DNA from: Silanimonas sp.
Lineage (GTDB): Bacteria; Pseudomonadota; Gammaproteobacteria; Xanthomonadales; Xanthomonadaceae
Direction: 5' to 3'
Length of the DNA: 64,000 bases
NCBI RefSeq assembly: GCF_027531545.1
Contig: NZ_JAPZSC010000016.1
Coordinates: forward strand, 372,001-436,000
The notes beneath the pieces are model-generated. The model was not told where the DNA came from. It did no database searches and saw nothing but the letters and a program-made list of their open reading frames with translations. Shown piece after piece: positions 52,001-60,045 of the stretch. How positions within the stretch are numbered: the first letter of the stretch is position 1; every line of letters begins with the position of its first letter. The translations under genes and the position numbers were made by a program.

Positions 52001-52778
52001 CACCTTCGCCGACGGCGAGCCGCGCAATAACTTCCTCGAGCGCGCGGCCACGTGGAACGAGGGCGGCGTGCTCACCGGCGCCCGCCACATCGTCGTCGCC
52101 GGCCATTACGCGTACGTCACCACGCCGCGCGGCGTGCAGGTGGTCGACCTCGATGATCCGTTGCAGCCTAAGGCGCTGGCTTTCGTCGCGTTGGACGACG
52201 CCCGCGCCACCGCGGTGCAGTTCCGCTACCTGTTCGTCACCGCCGGCAGCGGTCTGCACGTCGTTGACCTCACCGACATGCGCGTGCCGCGCCTGCTTCC
52301 GATCTCCGTCCCGCTGCGGGATGCCCGCCGCGTCTACGTCGCGCGCACCTACGCCTACGTGGCCGCGGGCGAGGAGGGGCTGGCCATCGTCAACGTGACG
52401 AAGCCGGAGGCGCCGACTCTGCTGGCGCGCTTCACGGCGGACGGCGTGATCAACGACGCGCGGGATGTGGTGGTGGGTTCGACCAACGCCTCGCTGTTCG
52501 CCTACGTGGCCGACGGCCGCAACGGCCTGCGGGTGATCCAGCTCACCTCGCCGGAAAGCCAGCCGAACTTCTACGGGTTCTCGCCGGAGCCGAAACCGGC
52601 GCTGATCGCCAGCCGCGCCACGCGCAGCCCGGCGATCGCCCTCTCGAAGGGGCTGGATCGCGACCGCGCCGTCGACGAGACCGGCGGGCAGATCGCGGTG
52701 TTCGGCCGGCTCGGCTCGCGGCCGTTCAACCTCGAAGAGATGCAGCGCCTGTACCTGAACCCGGATGGGACGGTGTGA
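49032..52778 (+). CDS. Decaheme cytochrome c fused to LVIVD-type beta-propeller repeats
   Basis: A 1248-residue exported protein with a signal peptide (about 12-36). Ten CxxCH motifs lie between about residues 67 and 797 (CTTCH, CADCH, CGACH, CTACH, CMVCH, CVDCH, CADCH, CYTCH, CSGCH, CEDCH), with spare His for bis-His ligation. The C-terminal third (about 870-1180) has LVIVD-like repeats ('YVYVAEGEGGFRVYDAA', 'YAYVTTPRGVQVVDLDDP', 'YLFVTAGSGLHVVDLTDM', 'YAYVAAGEEGLAIVNVTKP'), expected to form a propeller. No catalytic CxxCK motif was seen. By size and context it is the candidate outer-surface cytochrome. It starts 4 bp after the barrel gene. Confidence 0.85.
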   Translation: MTDANVHRSTFRLRAALFSLSVTLALASVSLTVRSAGIEKVERTYHEFPAAPARQPQTLADTKSVGCTTCHEKTDQPTMHANPGVVLGCADCHGGDPAVRRGSEAPDSEAYTALKEAAHVLPADVGTFGHGPGNPKHTMARWTQEHPAYVRFVNPGDLRIAREACGACHLPIIQAQERSLMATSAMLWGGAAYNNGILPNKIYNLGEAYSRDGTPALLRNPVDATDPALAARGVLPYLAPLPAWETVPPADVFRVFERGGRVINSQFPEVGLPNSLGQIQRLDEPGRPDLRQSNRGPGTGSRIAVPVINLTKTRLNDPHLWMLGTNDNPGDYRSSGCTACHTVYANDRDPRHSGPYAVHGNRGQTATVDPTIPAGTRGSPIQHAFTRSIPSSQCMVCHMHQPNIYVNSFYGYVQTDYESDAAALWPEEQRYPTAAEIREINLRNPEEAVVRGKWADPEYLAEISRLNPTLKDTQFADYHGHGWVFRAVFKRDREGNLLDAEGAQVANDDPEKFDKAVHLSSIHLDKGMHCVDCHFEQDMHGNGHIYGEVAAAIEIDCADCHGTARAYPTLTTSGPAARPGGMDLSLLRTQDGRPRFEWRDGALYQRSALYPDLEWKMSLTRDSVNPANPDYNEKAARAKLTQMGAAARNGEWNAEAAFANASDAELAHGDDKMECYTCHLSWTTSCSGCHLPIQANWKTERNHYEGGETRNYATYNVQVVRDDVFQLGLHGTVKGNTIAPIRSSSALVLSSQNINRERIYIQQPPVASSGFSSQAFAPHYPHTERLTETKQCEDCHVSGNGDNNAIMAQLLLQGTNFVNFIGGYALVGEEGHVEGVNVTELDEPQAVIGSYLQRMAYPDFYRQHEARDRQLREAYGIDSDGPAQCIQMRGEYVYVAEGEGGFRVYDAASLPNKGFSQRIIRAPFSPLGHDAHVPSKNATCMALPTNQPIAPFKNEGELMRVTNQEQPFHPIYHYAFVVDAEEGLIVVKVDTFADGEPRNNFLERAATWNEGGVLTGARHIVVAGHYAYVTTPRGVQVVDLDDPLQPKALAFVALDDARATAVQFRYLFVTAGSGLHVVDLTDMRVPRLLPISVPLRDARRVYVARTYAYVAAGEEGLAIVNVTKPEAPTLLARFTADGVINDARDVVVGSTNASLFAYVADGRNGLRVIQLTSPESQPNFYGFSPEPKPALIASRATRSPAIALSKGLDRDRAVDETGGQIAVFGRLGSRPFNLEEMQRLYLNPDGTV

Positions 52779-52816
52779 GCTGTCCGCAATACCTTGCCCG
52801 CCGCTGGAGCCCGTCA

Positions 52817-54220
52817 ATGACCCCGCGCGATGCTTTGGTCGTCCTGCTGCTGGCGATGGCGCCGGTGTTCCCTGCGCTCGCCGCGTCCGACGCAGGCTCG
52901 ACGCCGGTGGCATGGACGCCGTCCGATGACGCCATCCGTGCCGAGAACGCGCTGCGCCAGCCGATGCCCGATCGGGCCTCCGGCGCCAGCCTCGGCACCG
53001 TCACCTGCGCCAGCAGCACCTGCCACGGCTCGGTTCTGGCCTGGGACGACGTGGTGCTGCACAACGAGTACACCACCTGGGCGCGCCTCGACCGCCACAC
53101 CCGCGCCTACGCCACGTTGCTGACGCCACAAAGCGTGTCGATCGCGCGGAAGCTGGGCCTCTCGACGCAGGCGCATGAAGCCCCGGAATGCCTCGCCTGC
53201 CACGCCTACGCGCCGCCGGCCGAGCAGCGCGGGGAGCGCTTCGTCCTCAGTGATGGCATCAGCTGCGAAGGCTGCCACGGCCCGGCGGAGCGCTGGGTGG
53301 CGTCGCACACCTCATCCGACGCGTCGCACGCGAAGAACCTCGCCAACGGCCTGTACCCGACCCCCGATCCGGTGGGTCAGGCGCGGCTGTGCACGTCCTG
53401 CCACGTGGGCGACGGCGACCGCTGGGTGACGCACCGGATCATGGGCGCCGGCCATCCGCGCCTCGGTTTCGAAGTGGGCACGTTCGCCGCGCTGCAGCCG
53501 CCGCACTACGCCATCGATGCCGACTGGCGCCAGCGCAAGGGCGATTTCTCCGCCGGGCGCGTGTGGGCCTTGGGCCAGCTGTTCGGCGCGAAGGCGATGC
53601 TCGAAACGTTGGCGCACCCGACGCGCGGCCGCGACGGCCTCTTCCCGGAACTCTCCGCCTTCGATTGCCACGCCTGCCACAAGCCGATGAGCAGCAACCG
53701 CTGGTCGCCGCGCTTGGGCATCGGCCCGGGCCGCGTGCGCGTCAACGACGGGCACCTGCTGATGGTGCGCGCCATCACCGAGGCCGTGGTGCCTGACCAG
53801 GCCGCGGCCTTCCGCAACGAAGTTCGCGGCGTGCATGCCGCCGTGTCGGCCGGGCAGGGCGACCCGCAGGCCGCGCTGCGGCGACTGATCGCGCGGCTCG
53901 ATGCGCTGGTGCCGGTGCTCCGTGCTCAGGCCTTCGACGCCGCGCAGATGCGCGCGGTGCTGCAGCGCCTGATCGCCATCGGCCGCAGCGGCGAGTACAG
54001 CGACTACGCCGGCGCGGAGCAGGCCTACATGGCCATTGCACCGCTGTTGGAGCAGCTTGCTGCCGACGGCCAGCTGGCGGATGCGGCCGCGCTGCGGCCC
54101 CTGTTGGCCCGCGCCCGCGAGACGCTGGCGGGCGAAGACACCTACCGGGCCGAGCGCTTCCGCGCGGCCCTCGATGCCTTGGCCGGTGCCGTCCGCGCGC
54201 CCGCCGGAACGGAGGGCTGA
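52817..54220 (+). CDS. Multiheme cytochrome c (c554-like) with four CxxCH and one CX4CH
   Basis: A 467-residue exported protein with a signal peptide ending 'VFPALAAS'. The first haem site is C-A-S-S-T-C-H (CX4CH, about residue 64); then come CLACH (about 126), CEGCH (150), CTSCH (193) and CHACH (284). The order and 'SDGISCEGCHGPAERWVASH' resemble cytochrome c554/hydroxylamine-oxidoreductase-type folds. The last 170 residues are haem-free and helical. A GTG at 52775 overlapping the previous stop is an alternative start, but GGAG lies 7 nt before the ATG at 52817. Expected periplasmic. Confidence 0.85.
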   Translation: MTPRDALVVLLLAMAPVFPALAASDAGSTPVAWTPSDDAIRAENALRQPMPDRASGASLGTVTCASSTCHGSVLAWDDVVLHNEYTTWARLDRHTRAYATLLTPQSVSIARKLGLSTQAHEAPECLACHAYAPPAEQRGERFVLSDGISCEGCHGPAERWVASHTSSDASHAKNLANGLYPTPDPVGQARLCTSCHVGDGDRWVTHRIMGAGHPRLGFEVGTFAALQPPHYAIDADWRQRKGDFSAGRVWALGQLFGAKAMLETLAHPTRGRDGLFPELSAFDCHACHKPMSSNRWSPRLGIGPGRVRVNDGHLLMVRAITEAVVPDQAAAFRNEVRGVHAAVSAGQGDPQAALRRLIARLDALVPVLRAQAFDAAQMRAVLQRLIAIGRSGEYSDYAGAEQAYMAIAPLLEQLAADGQLADAAALRPLLARARETLAGEDTYRAERFRAALDALAGAVRAPAGTEG

Positions 54221-54223
54221 GCC

Positions 54224-56689
54224 ATGGCCGTGCGCGCCTTTGATCGTCCCGCCGAGTACGACGTCGTCATCATCGGTGCCGGTCCCGCCGGCCTCTCCGC
54301 CGCCTCGCGCGCTGCCGCCCGCGGCAACCGCTACGTGCTGCTGGAGGCCGCGCCGCATCCGTCGGACACGATCTTCAAGTACCAGAAGGGCAAGCACGTG
54401 ATGGCCGAACCCGGGTTCCTGCCGCTGCGAAGCGGCATGAGCTTCGCGGCGGGCAAGCGCGAGACCGTGCTCGGCACCTGGAACGACGAACTCACCGCGC
54501 AGGGCATCCACATCCTCCACGGCAAGCGCGTCAACGGCATCGACCGCGATCCGAAGGCCGCGCCATTCACGGTGCGCTGCGAGGACGGCAGCAGCTACAC
54601 CACGCGCAACGTCATCCTCGGCATCGGCCTGCAGGGCAACGTGCGGAAGATGGGCGTGCCGGGCGAGGAGCACCCCAACGTCCAGTACACGCTCTCCGAC
54701 CCGGACGAGTACGAGGGCGAGACGGTCATCGTGGTCGGTGCCGGTGATGCCGGCATCGAGAACGCGATGGGCCTGATCGCGAAGAACACCGTGCACCTGA
54801 TGAACCGGCAGGAAGAGTTCACGGTCTGCAAGGACGCCAACCGCGACGCCATCCAGGCGCAGGAGCGCGCCGGCAAGGTGCGCATCTGGCATTCGGCCTT
54901 CGCCGCGCGTGTCGATCCCCCGCCGGCCGATCCGAAGCTCGCGCCGGGCGCGAAGCCGCCGCTGATGAGCTTCGTGTTCAACGGCAAGGTCGGCGAACAG
55001 AGCATCCCGTGCCATCGCATCATCGTCCGTGCCGGCGCCATCCCGCCGCGCAAGCTGGTCGAGAGCTTCGGCGTGCAGTTCCCGAACGAGGACCCCTCGG
55101 CCATCCCTGTGCTGTCCGAGGCCTACGAATCGAACGTTCCTGGCCTGTTCGTCGTCGGCGCGCTGGGCGGCTACCCGCTGATCAAACAGGCGATGAACCA
55201 GGGCCACGAGGTCGTCGACACCATCAACGGCGACGTGGTCGAACCGGTGGACGAGCCCCTGCTGCGCGACCGCCTGAAGGCCTGGCGGCCCGGCGTGGCG
55301 GCCTCGGTGGTGGTCGACGAGATCGGCCGCCACCCCTTGCTCGGCGCGCTCACCAAACTGCAGCGTCGCGAACTGCTCCTGGAAAGCACCGTCCACGTGC
55401 TGCCGAAGGACGCCGTGGTCTTCAAGAAGAGCTACTACAGCAACAGCTTCTGGTCGATCATCGGCGGCAACGTGCAGATCGACACCGACGGCGACGAGGG
55501 CAACCGTCGCGCCGTCGTCCTCGGCGCCGGGCGCTTCTTCGGCGAGATGGGCTTGCTCTCCGGCCGCCGCCGCACCGCCACCGTGTCGGCCGGCCTGAAC
55601 TGCGTGCTGATCGAAACGCCGCGCCGCACGATGCTCAAGCTGATGAGCGCTTCGGAGCGCCTGCGCGACAAGATCGACCAGGCCTTCGTCCGCAACGCGG
55701 TGTTCAATTACATCGGCCCGCTGCTCGGCACCGAGGTGATCGACGCGATGATCGACCGCGGCGTCACGCTGAAGCGCTTCAACGCCGGGCAGGTGCTGTT
55801 CAAGGAAGGCGACCCCGCCGACGGCCTTTACCTGATCCGCCGCGGCTCGGTGGCCGTGTCGAAGCGCATCAAGAGCGAAGACCGCGTGCTCGCCTATGTC
55901 AGCGCCGGCAACTACGTCGGCGAGATGGCCATGCTCGACGGTGGTGCACGCACCGCGACGGTGACGGCCTCGGTGCTGACCGAAGTGCTGGTGTTCGAGG
56001 CCGAAGGCATCCGCAAACAGATCCAGTCCACGCCGGCGCTGCGCAAGGCGTTGGAAGCGATCATGCAGGCGCGCACCGAGCAGAACATCGCCGCCGAGCA
56101 GGACGTCGAGGACGGCAGCGCGCTGTCGCGCTTCCTGTTGAAGCAGGGCGTGGGTGACGCCTCCGACCTGCTCGTCATCGACGAAGGCCTGTGCGTGCAG
56201 TGCAACAACTGCGAGACAGCCTGCGCGGAATCCCACGGCGGCACCTCGCGCCTGAAGCGTGAGGCCGGCGCCACCTTCGCCCGCGTGCATCTGCCGGTGG
56301 CCTGCCGCCACTGCGAGAACCCGCATTGCATGAAGGACTGCCCGCCCGACGCGATCCGTCGCGGTCCCGGCGGCGAAGTCACCATCAGCGAAGCTTGCAT
56401 CGGCTGCGGCAACTGCCAGCGCAACTGCCCCTACGGCGTGATCCAGATGGCGCCAGAAGCGCCGCCGAAGCCCGGCGGTGGCTTGCTGTGGTTGCTGTTG
56501 GGCCTCGGCGCGGCACCGGGCCAGCGCCAGCCCGAGGTCGAAGGCGATGTCGTCAAGAAGGCCGTGAAGTGCGACATGTGCACCGGCATCAAGGGCGGCC
56601 CGCGCTGTGTCGATGCCTGCCCGACCGGCGCGGCGAAGCGGCTCTCGGCCGAGGCGCTGTTCCGGCAGATCCGCCAGGTCGCGGACTGA
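54224..56689 (+). CDS. FAD/NAD(P) oxidoreductase fused to two cNMP-binding domains and a 4x[4Fe-4S] ferredoxin domain
   Basis: An 821-residue cytoplasmic protein. Residues 1-345 are a TrxR-like pyridine-nucleotide fold (FAD motif 'DVVIIGAGPAGLSAASRAAA', NAD(P) motif 'VIVVGAGDAGIENAM', 'VPGLFVVGALGG') without a redox CxxC pair. Two cyclic-nucleotide-binding domains follow (about 365-480, 500-625), both keeping the phosphate-binding cassette Glu and Arg ('FFGEMGLLSGRRRTATV', 'VGEMAMLDGGARTATV'). The C-terminal part (about 655-805) has four ferredoxin-type Cys clusters ('CVQCNNCETAC', 'CRHCENPHCMKDCP', 'CIGCGNCQRNCP', 'CDMCTG' with 'CVDACP') in the DmsB/NrfC pattern. It likely links NAD(P)H to the membrane cytochrome b under nucleotide control. 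Confidence 0.88.
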   Translation: MAVRAFDRPAEYDVVIIGAGPAGLSAASRAAARGNRYVLLEAAPHPSDTIFKYQKGKHVMAEPGFLPLRSGMSFAAGKRETVLGTWNDELTAQGIHILHGKRVNGIDRDPKAAPFTVRCEDGSSYTTRNVILGIGLQGNVRKMGVPGEEHPNVQYTLSDPDEYEGETVIVVGAGDAGIENAMGLIAKNTVHLMNRQEEFTVCKDANRDAIQAQERAGKVRIWHSAFAARVDPPPADPKLAPGAKPPLMSFVFNGKVGEQSIPCHRIIVRAGAIPPRKLVESFGVQFPNEDPSAIPVLSEAYESNVPGLFVVGALGGYPLIKQAMNQGHEVVDTINGDVVEPVDEPLLRDRLKAWRPGVAASVVVDEIGRHPLLGALTKLQRRELLLESTVHVLPKDAVVFKKSYYSNSFWSIIGGNVQIDTDGDEGNRRAVVLGAGRFFGEMGLLSGRRRTATVSAGLNCVLIETPRRTMLKLMSASERLRDKIDQAFVRNAVFNYIGPLLGTEVIDAMIDRGVTLKRFNAGQVLFKEGDPADGLYLIRRGSVAVSKRIKSEDRVLAYVSAGNYVGEMAMLDGGARTATVTASVLTEVLVFEAEGIRKQIQSTPALRKALEAIMQARTEQNIAAEQDVEDGSALSRFLLKQGVGDASDLLVIDEGLCVQCNNCETACAESHGGTSRLKREAGATFARVHLPVACRHCENPHCMKDCPPDAIRRGPGGEVTISEACIGCGNCQRNCPYGVIQMAPEAPPKPGGGLLWLLLGLGAAPGQRQPEVEGDVVKKAVKCDMCTGIKGGPRCVDACPTGAAKRLSAEALFRQIRQVAD

Positions 56690-56722
56690 TCCAGACCCGC
56701 TGCGCCCCGAGGGCCTGGCGGT

Positions 56723-57295
56723 TCAGAGCGTCTTTTCGATGCGCACGAGGCCCGGTTCATCCGAGGGCAGGCGGCGGAAGCCGAGCTGCTGCGCGAGGTG
56801 CAGCATCTGCGTGTTCTCCTGAAGCACGTCGCCGTAGACGGCGTCGAGGCGTTTGAGCTTCGCCCAGCGCAGCATCTGCTTCATCAGCAGCGTGCCGAGG
56901 CCCTGGTTGGCCAGATAGCGGATCACCAGGATGGCGAAGTCGGCGCGTCGGGTTTTGTTGTCGATCGCGGCGCGCACCACGCCGCCCACCAGTGCCTGCC
57001 CGGGAGCCTCCGGCTCGGCCAACACGAGGGCGAACTGCGTCCGTGGATCGATGTGGGTCAGCCGCCGCGCCATCTCCGGCGTCAGCTCGGTCAGCGGGTG
57101 CAGGAAGCGCATCCGCACCTCCTCCGGGGTGAGCAGCGCGAAGCCCGCGCGCAAGGGTTCGGCATCGGCGGGGAGGATGGGCCGCAGCCATAGCCGCCGA
57201 CCGTCGTCGAGCTGCAGTTCTTCCTGCCAGGGTTTGCCCAAGGGCCGTCGGTGGATCACGGGTGCGCCTCCGCTCAGATGCCCAGACTCGCGCAT
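56723..57295 (-). CDS. GNAT acetyltransferase related to the Pat/YfiQ catalytic domain
   Basis: A 190-residue acetyltransferase. 'LWLRPILPADAEPLRAGFAL' and 'RMRFLHPLTELTPEMARRLT' are typical of the C-terminal GNAT domain of protein acetyltransferase Pat. The acetyl-CoA loop is 'RYLANQGLGTLLMKQML', followed by 'GDVLQENTQMLHLAQQLGF'. It lacks the ADP-forming acyl-CoA-synthetase-like N-terminal region of YfiQ. The substrate is unknown, with protein lysine acetylation possible. It is divergent from the his operon. Confidence 0.85.
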   Translation of the reverse strand: MRESGHLSGGAPVIHRRPLGKPWQEELQLDDGRRLWLRPILPADAEPLRAGFALLTPEEVRMRFLHPLTELTPEMARRLTHIDPRTQFALVLAEPEAPGQALVGGVVRAAIDNKTRRADFAILVIRYLANQGLGTLLMKQMLRWAKLKRLDAVYGDVLQENTQMLHLAQQLGFRRLPSDEPGLVRIEKTL

Positions 57296-57354
57296 CCCCG
57301 GCCTTCGGTCGAGATCGCCGGGTGAAGACCGGCGGGGTCATTGCTGTTGGGCTA

Positions 57355-57383
57355 TTGACCAATGTAATAACGCGCTATTACAG
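57355..57383 (+). promoter_or_regulatory. Promoter with palindromic operator for the trpR-like/his operon
   Basis: A -35 TTGACC (57355-57360) is followed by the 20-bp inverted repeat TGTAATAACGCGCTATTACA (57363-57382). Its perfect 7-bp half sites flank a 6-bp centre, and it overlaps the expected -10 region (TATTAC or TTACAG). It ends 10 bp before the ATG of the TrpR-like gene, so a bound dimer would block transcription of the whole operon. The site is read directly; the binding protein is inferred. Confidence 0.6.
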
Positions 57384-57392
57384 TGCGTACCC

Positions 57393-57782
57393 ATGAAGCG
57401 CCGTCCCGCCCTCGATCGCTCCCCCGTCGCCATTGCCGCACCCGCGGCCCCGGGCGCGTCGGCCGACGACCGGTTGCTGGGGCTGGTGGGCGCCCTTCGC
57501 GCGCTGGAGACCCCGGACGAGCTGCGGCGTTTCCTCGTCGATCTGTGCACCCCGGCCGAGCTTGAGGCCATGGCCGACCGCTGGGCTGTGGTGCCGGAGC
57601 TGGCCGAAGGCCGGGCCTACCGCGAGATCCACGACCGCACCGGCGTCAGCGTCACCACCGTGGGCCGCGTGGCCCGCTGCTTGTCCCTCGGCGCCGGCGG
57701 TTATCGCCTGGCGGCCGAACGCCTCGGGCATCTGTCGCCCGGCGCGGCTTTCGCCGTGCCCGGCCACGACGACGCCCACTGA
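57393..57782 (+). CDS. TrpR/YerC-family transcriptional regulator
   Basis: A 129-residue DNA-binding protein. The Trp-repressor-like core (about 28-110) has '[20 protein letters not shown]' and the helix-turn-helix '[20 protein letters not shown]' followed by 'VARCL'. It belongs to the YerC/YecD branch of the TrpR superfamily, not TrpR itself. It starts 10 bp after a palindromic operator and lies 37 bp upstream of hisG in the same direction. Autoregulation and control of histidine synthesis are inferred; histidine is a likely but unproven effector. Confidence 0.88.
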   Translation: MKRRPALDRSPVAIAAPAAPGASADDRLLGLVGALRALETPDELRRFLVDLCTPAELEAMADRWAVVPELAEGRAYREIHDRTGVSVTTVGRVARCLSLGAGGYRLAAERLGHLSPGAAFAVPGHDDAH

Positions 57783-57819
57783 TCTCCCAACCGATTCGCT
57801 TTCCCACGGAGCCCGCACC

Positions 57820-58719
57820 ATGCGGACGCACGATCGCCTGCGCATTGCCATCCAGAAATCCGGCCGCCTCTCGGACCCCGCCCGCGACCTGCTCGCGCGC
57901 GCGGGCTTGAGCTTCCGCGAGAGCCGCGACCGCCTGTTCTGCTATGGCGAATCGCTGCCCATCGACCTGCTCCTCGTCCGCGACGACGACATCCCCGGGC
58001 TCATCGCCGAGGGCGTCTGCGATCTCGGCATCGTCGGCCTGAACGTGCTGGCCGAGCAGGACTACGAGCGCCGCGCGAAGGGCGAGGGCGAGGCCTTCAG
58101 CGTCGTGCGCCGCCTCGGCTTCGGCCGCTGCCGACTGTCGGTGGCGGTGCCGCAGGATTGGGAATGGCCCGGCCCGCAGCGCCTAGCCGGCCTGCGCTGC
58201 GCCACCAGCTACCCGGCCCTGCTGGCGAAGTGGCTGAAGGACAACGCCGTCGATGCCGAACCCGTGCTGCTGTCGGGCTCGGTCGAGATCGCGCCGCGAC
58301 TCGGCAAGGCCGAGACCATCTGCGACCTCGTCTCCACCGGCGGCACGCTGGTGGCCAACCAGCTGAAGGAAGTGGCGGTGATCCTCGAGAGCGAGGCGGT
58401 CATCGCCGGGCCCTCGAAGCCCTTCAACGACGAGCGCCAGGCGCTGGCCGACCTGCTGCTGCGCCGCCTCGACGGCGTGCTGTCGGTGAAGGCCGCGAAG
58501 CTGCTGATGCTGCAGGCCGAGCGCGCCGCGCTGGGCGAGTTGCTGAAGCTGCTGCCGGACGCCGACGCGCCGCTGGTCACCACCCTCGACGGCGACGGCT
58601 CGCGCGTCGCGGTGCAGGCGCTGTGCCGCACCGCGGTGACCTGGCAGCGCCTCGAAGACATGAAGAAGGCCGGTGCCAGCGCCCTGATGGTGCTGCCGGT
58701 CGAGCAGATGCTGGCCTGA
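57820..58719 (+). CDS. hisG: ATP phosphoribosyltransferase HisG (long form)
   Basis: HisG condenses ATP and PRPP, the first step of histidine synthesis, and is feedback-inhibited by histidine. The 299-residue product is the long hexameric form: the catalytic part has '[20 protein letters not shown]', '[19 protein letters not shown]' and '[18 protein letters not shown]'. The C-terminal ACT-like HisG_C regulatory domain spans about 225-299 ('[20 protein letters not shown]'). No HisZ is therefore needed. CGGAG precedes the ATG. No His-rich leader peptide is visible in the 37-bp gap upstream. Confidence 0.96.
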   Translation: MRTHDRLRIAIQKSGRLSDPARDLLARAGLSFRESRDRLFCYGESLPIDLLLVRDDDIPGLIAEGVCDLGIVGLNVLAEQDYERRAKGEGEAFSVVRRLGFGRCRLSVAVPQDWEWPGPQRLAGLRCATSYPALLAKWLKDNAVDAEPVLLSGSVEIAPRLGKAETICDLVSTGGTLVANQLKEVAVILESEAVIAGPSKPFNDERQALADLLLRRLDGVLSVKAAKLLMLQAERAALGELLKLLPDADAPLVTTLDGDGSRVAVQALCRTAVTWQRLEDMKKAGASALMVLPVEQMLA

Positions 58720-58746
58720 CGCTGCAAACGACGAAGACCCCTGACC

Positions 58747-60045
58747 ATGAAGACCCTCGATTGGGCCCGGCTCTCCGCCGACGAGCGCGCCGCCGCGCTC
58801 GCCCGGCCACCGTCGAACTCCAGCGAAGAACGCATCGCCGCGGTGCAGCGCATCCTTGCGCAGGTGCGCGCCGATGGCGATACGGCGCTGCGCGCGCTGA
58901 CGCGCCGGTTCGACAACGTGGAACTCGACACCTTGGCCGTCGGCGAAGCGGAATTCGCCGCGGCGGAGGCGGGCATCGATCCGGCTTTGCGTGCGGCCAT
59001 GGTGGAAGCGAAGTCGCGCCTCGACGCCTGGCACCGCGCCGGCGCCCCGACCGAATTCGAGATCGACACCGCGCCGGGCGTGCGTTGCGGCCGCGTGCTG
59101 CGCGCCATCGACACCGTCGGGCTCTACGTGCCGGCGGGTTCCGCGCCCTTGCCCTCCACCGCGCTGATGCTGGGCGTGCCGTCGCAGATCGCGGCCTGCC
59201 GCGACGTCGTAGTGTGCACGCCGCCGCGGGCGGATGGCACGGCCGACCCCGCCGTGCTGGTTGCGGCGCGGCTGTGCGGCATCCGTCGCGTATTCAGGAT
59301 CGGCGGCGCGCAGGCCGTCGCCGCCATGGCCTTCGGCACCGAATCCGTGCCGCGCTGCGACAAGCTGTTCGGCCCCGGCAACGCCTGGGTGATGCTGGCG
59401 AAGTCGCAGGTCACCGCGCTGCCCGACGGCCCGGCCATCGACATGCCGGCGGGCCCTTCCGAAGTGCTGGTGATCGCGGATGCCGGCGCCAACCCGGCCT
59501 TCATCGCCGCCGACTTGTTGGCGCAGGCCGAGCATGGCCCCGATTCGCAGGTGGTCTTCGTCACCGACAGCGCGGCGCTGGTCGCGGCCGTGGAAGCTGA
59601 GGTGCGCGCGCAGGTCGCGCGCCTGCCGCGCGAAGCGATCGCGACGAAAGCGCTGGATTTCGCCCGCCTCATCGTCGTACCCACGCTGGACGAGGCCTTC
59701 GCGATCAGCAATGCCTACGGCCCGGAGCACCTGATCGTGCAGCTGCGCGACCCGCGCGCCTGGTTGCCGAAGATCACCTGCGCCGGCTCGATCTTCCTCG
59801 GCGATTACGCGCCGGAATCGCTGGGTGACTACTGCTCGGGCACCAACCACGTGCTGCCCACCGGCGGCGCGGCACGGGCCTGGAGCGGCGTGTCGGTGGC
59901 GAGCTTCCAGCGCAGCATCAGCGTGCAACAGGTGAGCCGCGAAGGCCTGCTCGCCATCGGCCCCTGTGCCGTCACGATGGCCCGCGCGGAGTCGCTGGAA
60001 GCACACGCGCAGGCCGTCGTGCAGCGGTTGGAGGCCTCGGCATGA
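58747..60045 (+). CDS. hisD: Histidinol dehydrogenase HisD
   Basis: HisD oxidises histidinol to histidine in two NAD+-dependent steps with zinc. The 432-residue product shows '[20 protein letters not shown]', '[20 protein letters not shown]', '[16 protein letters not shown]' (zinc and catalytic residues), '[10 protein letters not shown]', '[20 protein letters not shown]' and '[16 protein letters not shown]'. It follows hisG by 27 bp; its stop overlaps the hisC start by 4 bp. Confidence 0.97.
   Translation: MKTLDWARLSADERAAALARPPSNSSEERIAAVQRILAQVRADGDTALRALTRRFDNVELDTLAVGEAEFAAAEAGIDPALRAAMVEAKSRLDAWHRAGAPTEFEIDTAPGVRCGRVLRAIDTVGLYVPAGSAPLPSTALMLGVPSQIAACRDVVVCTPPRADGTADPAVLVAARLCGIRRVFRIGGAQAVAAMAFGTESVPRCDKLFGPGNAWVMLAKSQVTALPDGPAIDMPAGPSEVLVIADAGANPAFIAADLLAQAEHGPDSQVVFVTDSAALVAAVEAEVRAQVARLPREAIATKALDFARLIVVPTLDEAFAISNAYGPEHLIVQLRDPRAWLPKITCAGSIFLGDYAPESLGDYCSGTNHVLPTGGAARAWSGVSVASFQRSISVQQVSREGLLAIGPCAVTMARAESLEAHAQAVVQRLEASA

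Noticed and set aside
53312-56326. 1004-codon minus-strand frame across two conduit genes
   Set aside because: It spans two real genes on the other strand and is explained by codon bias; no signal or domain is visible in its product.
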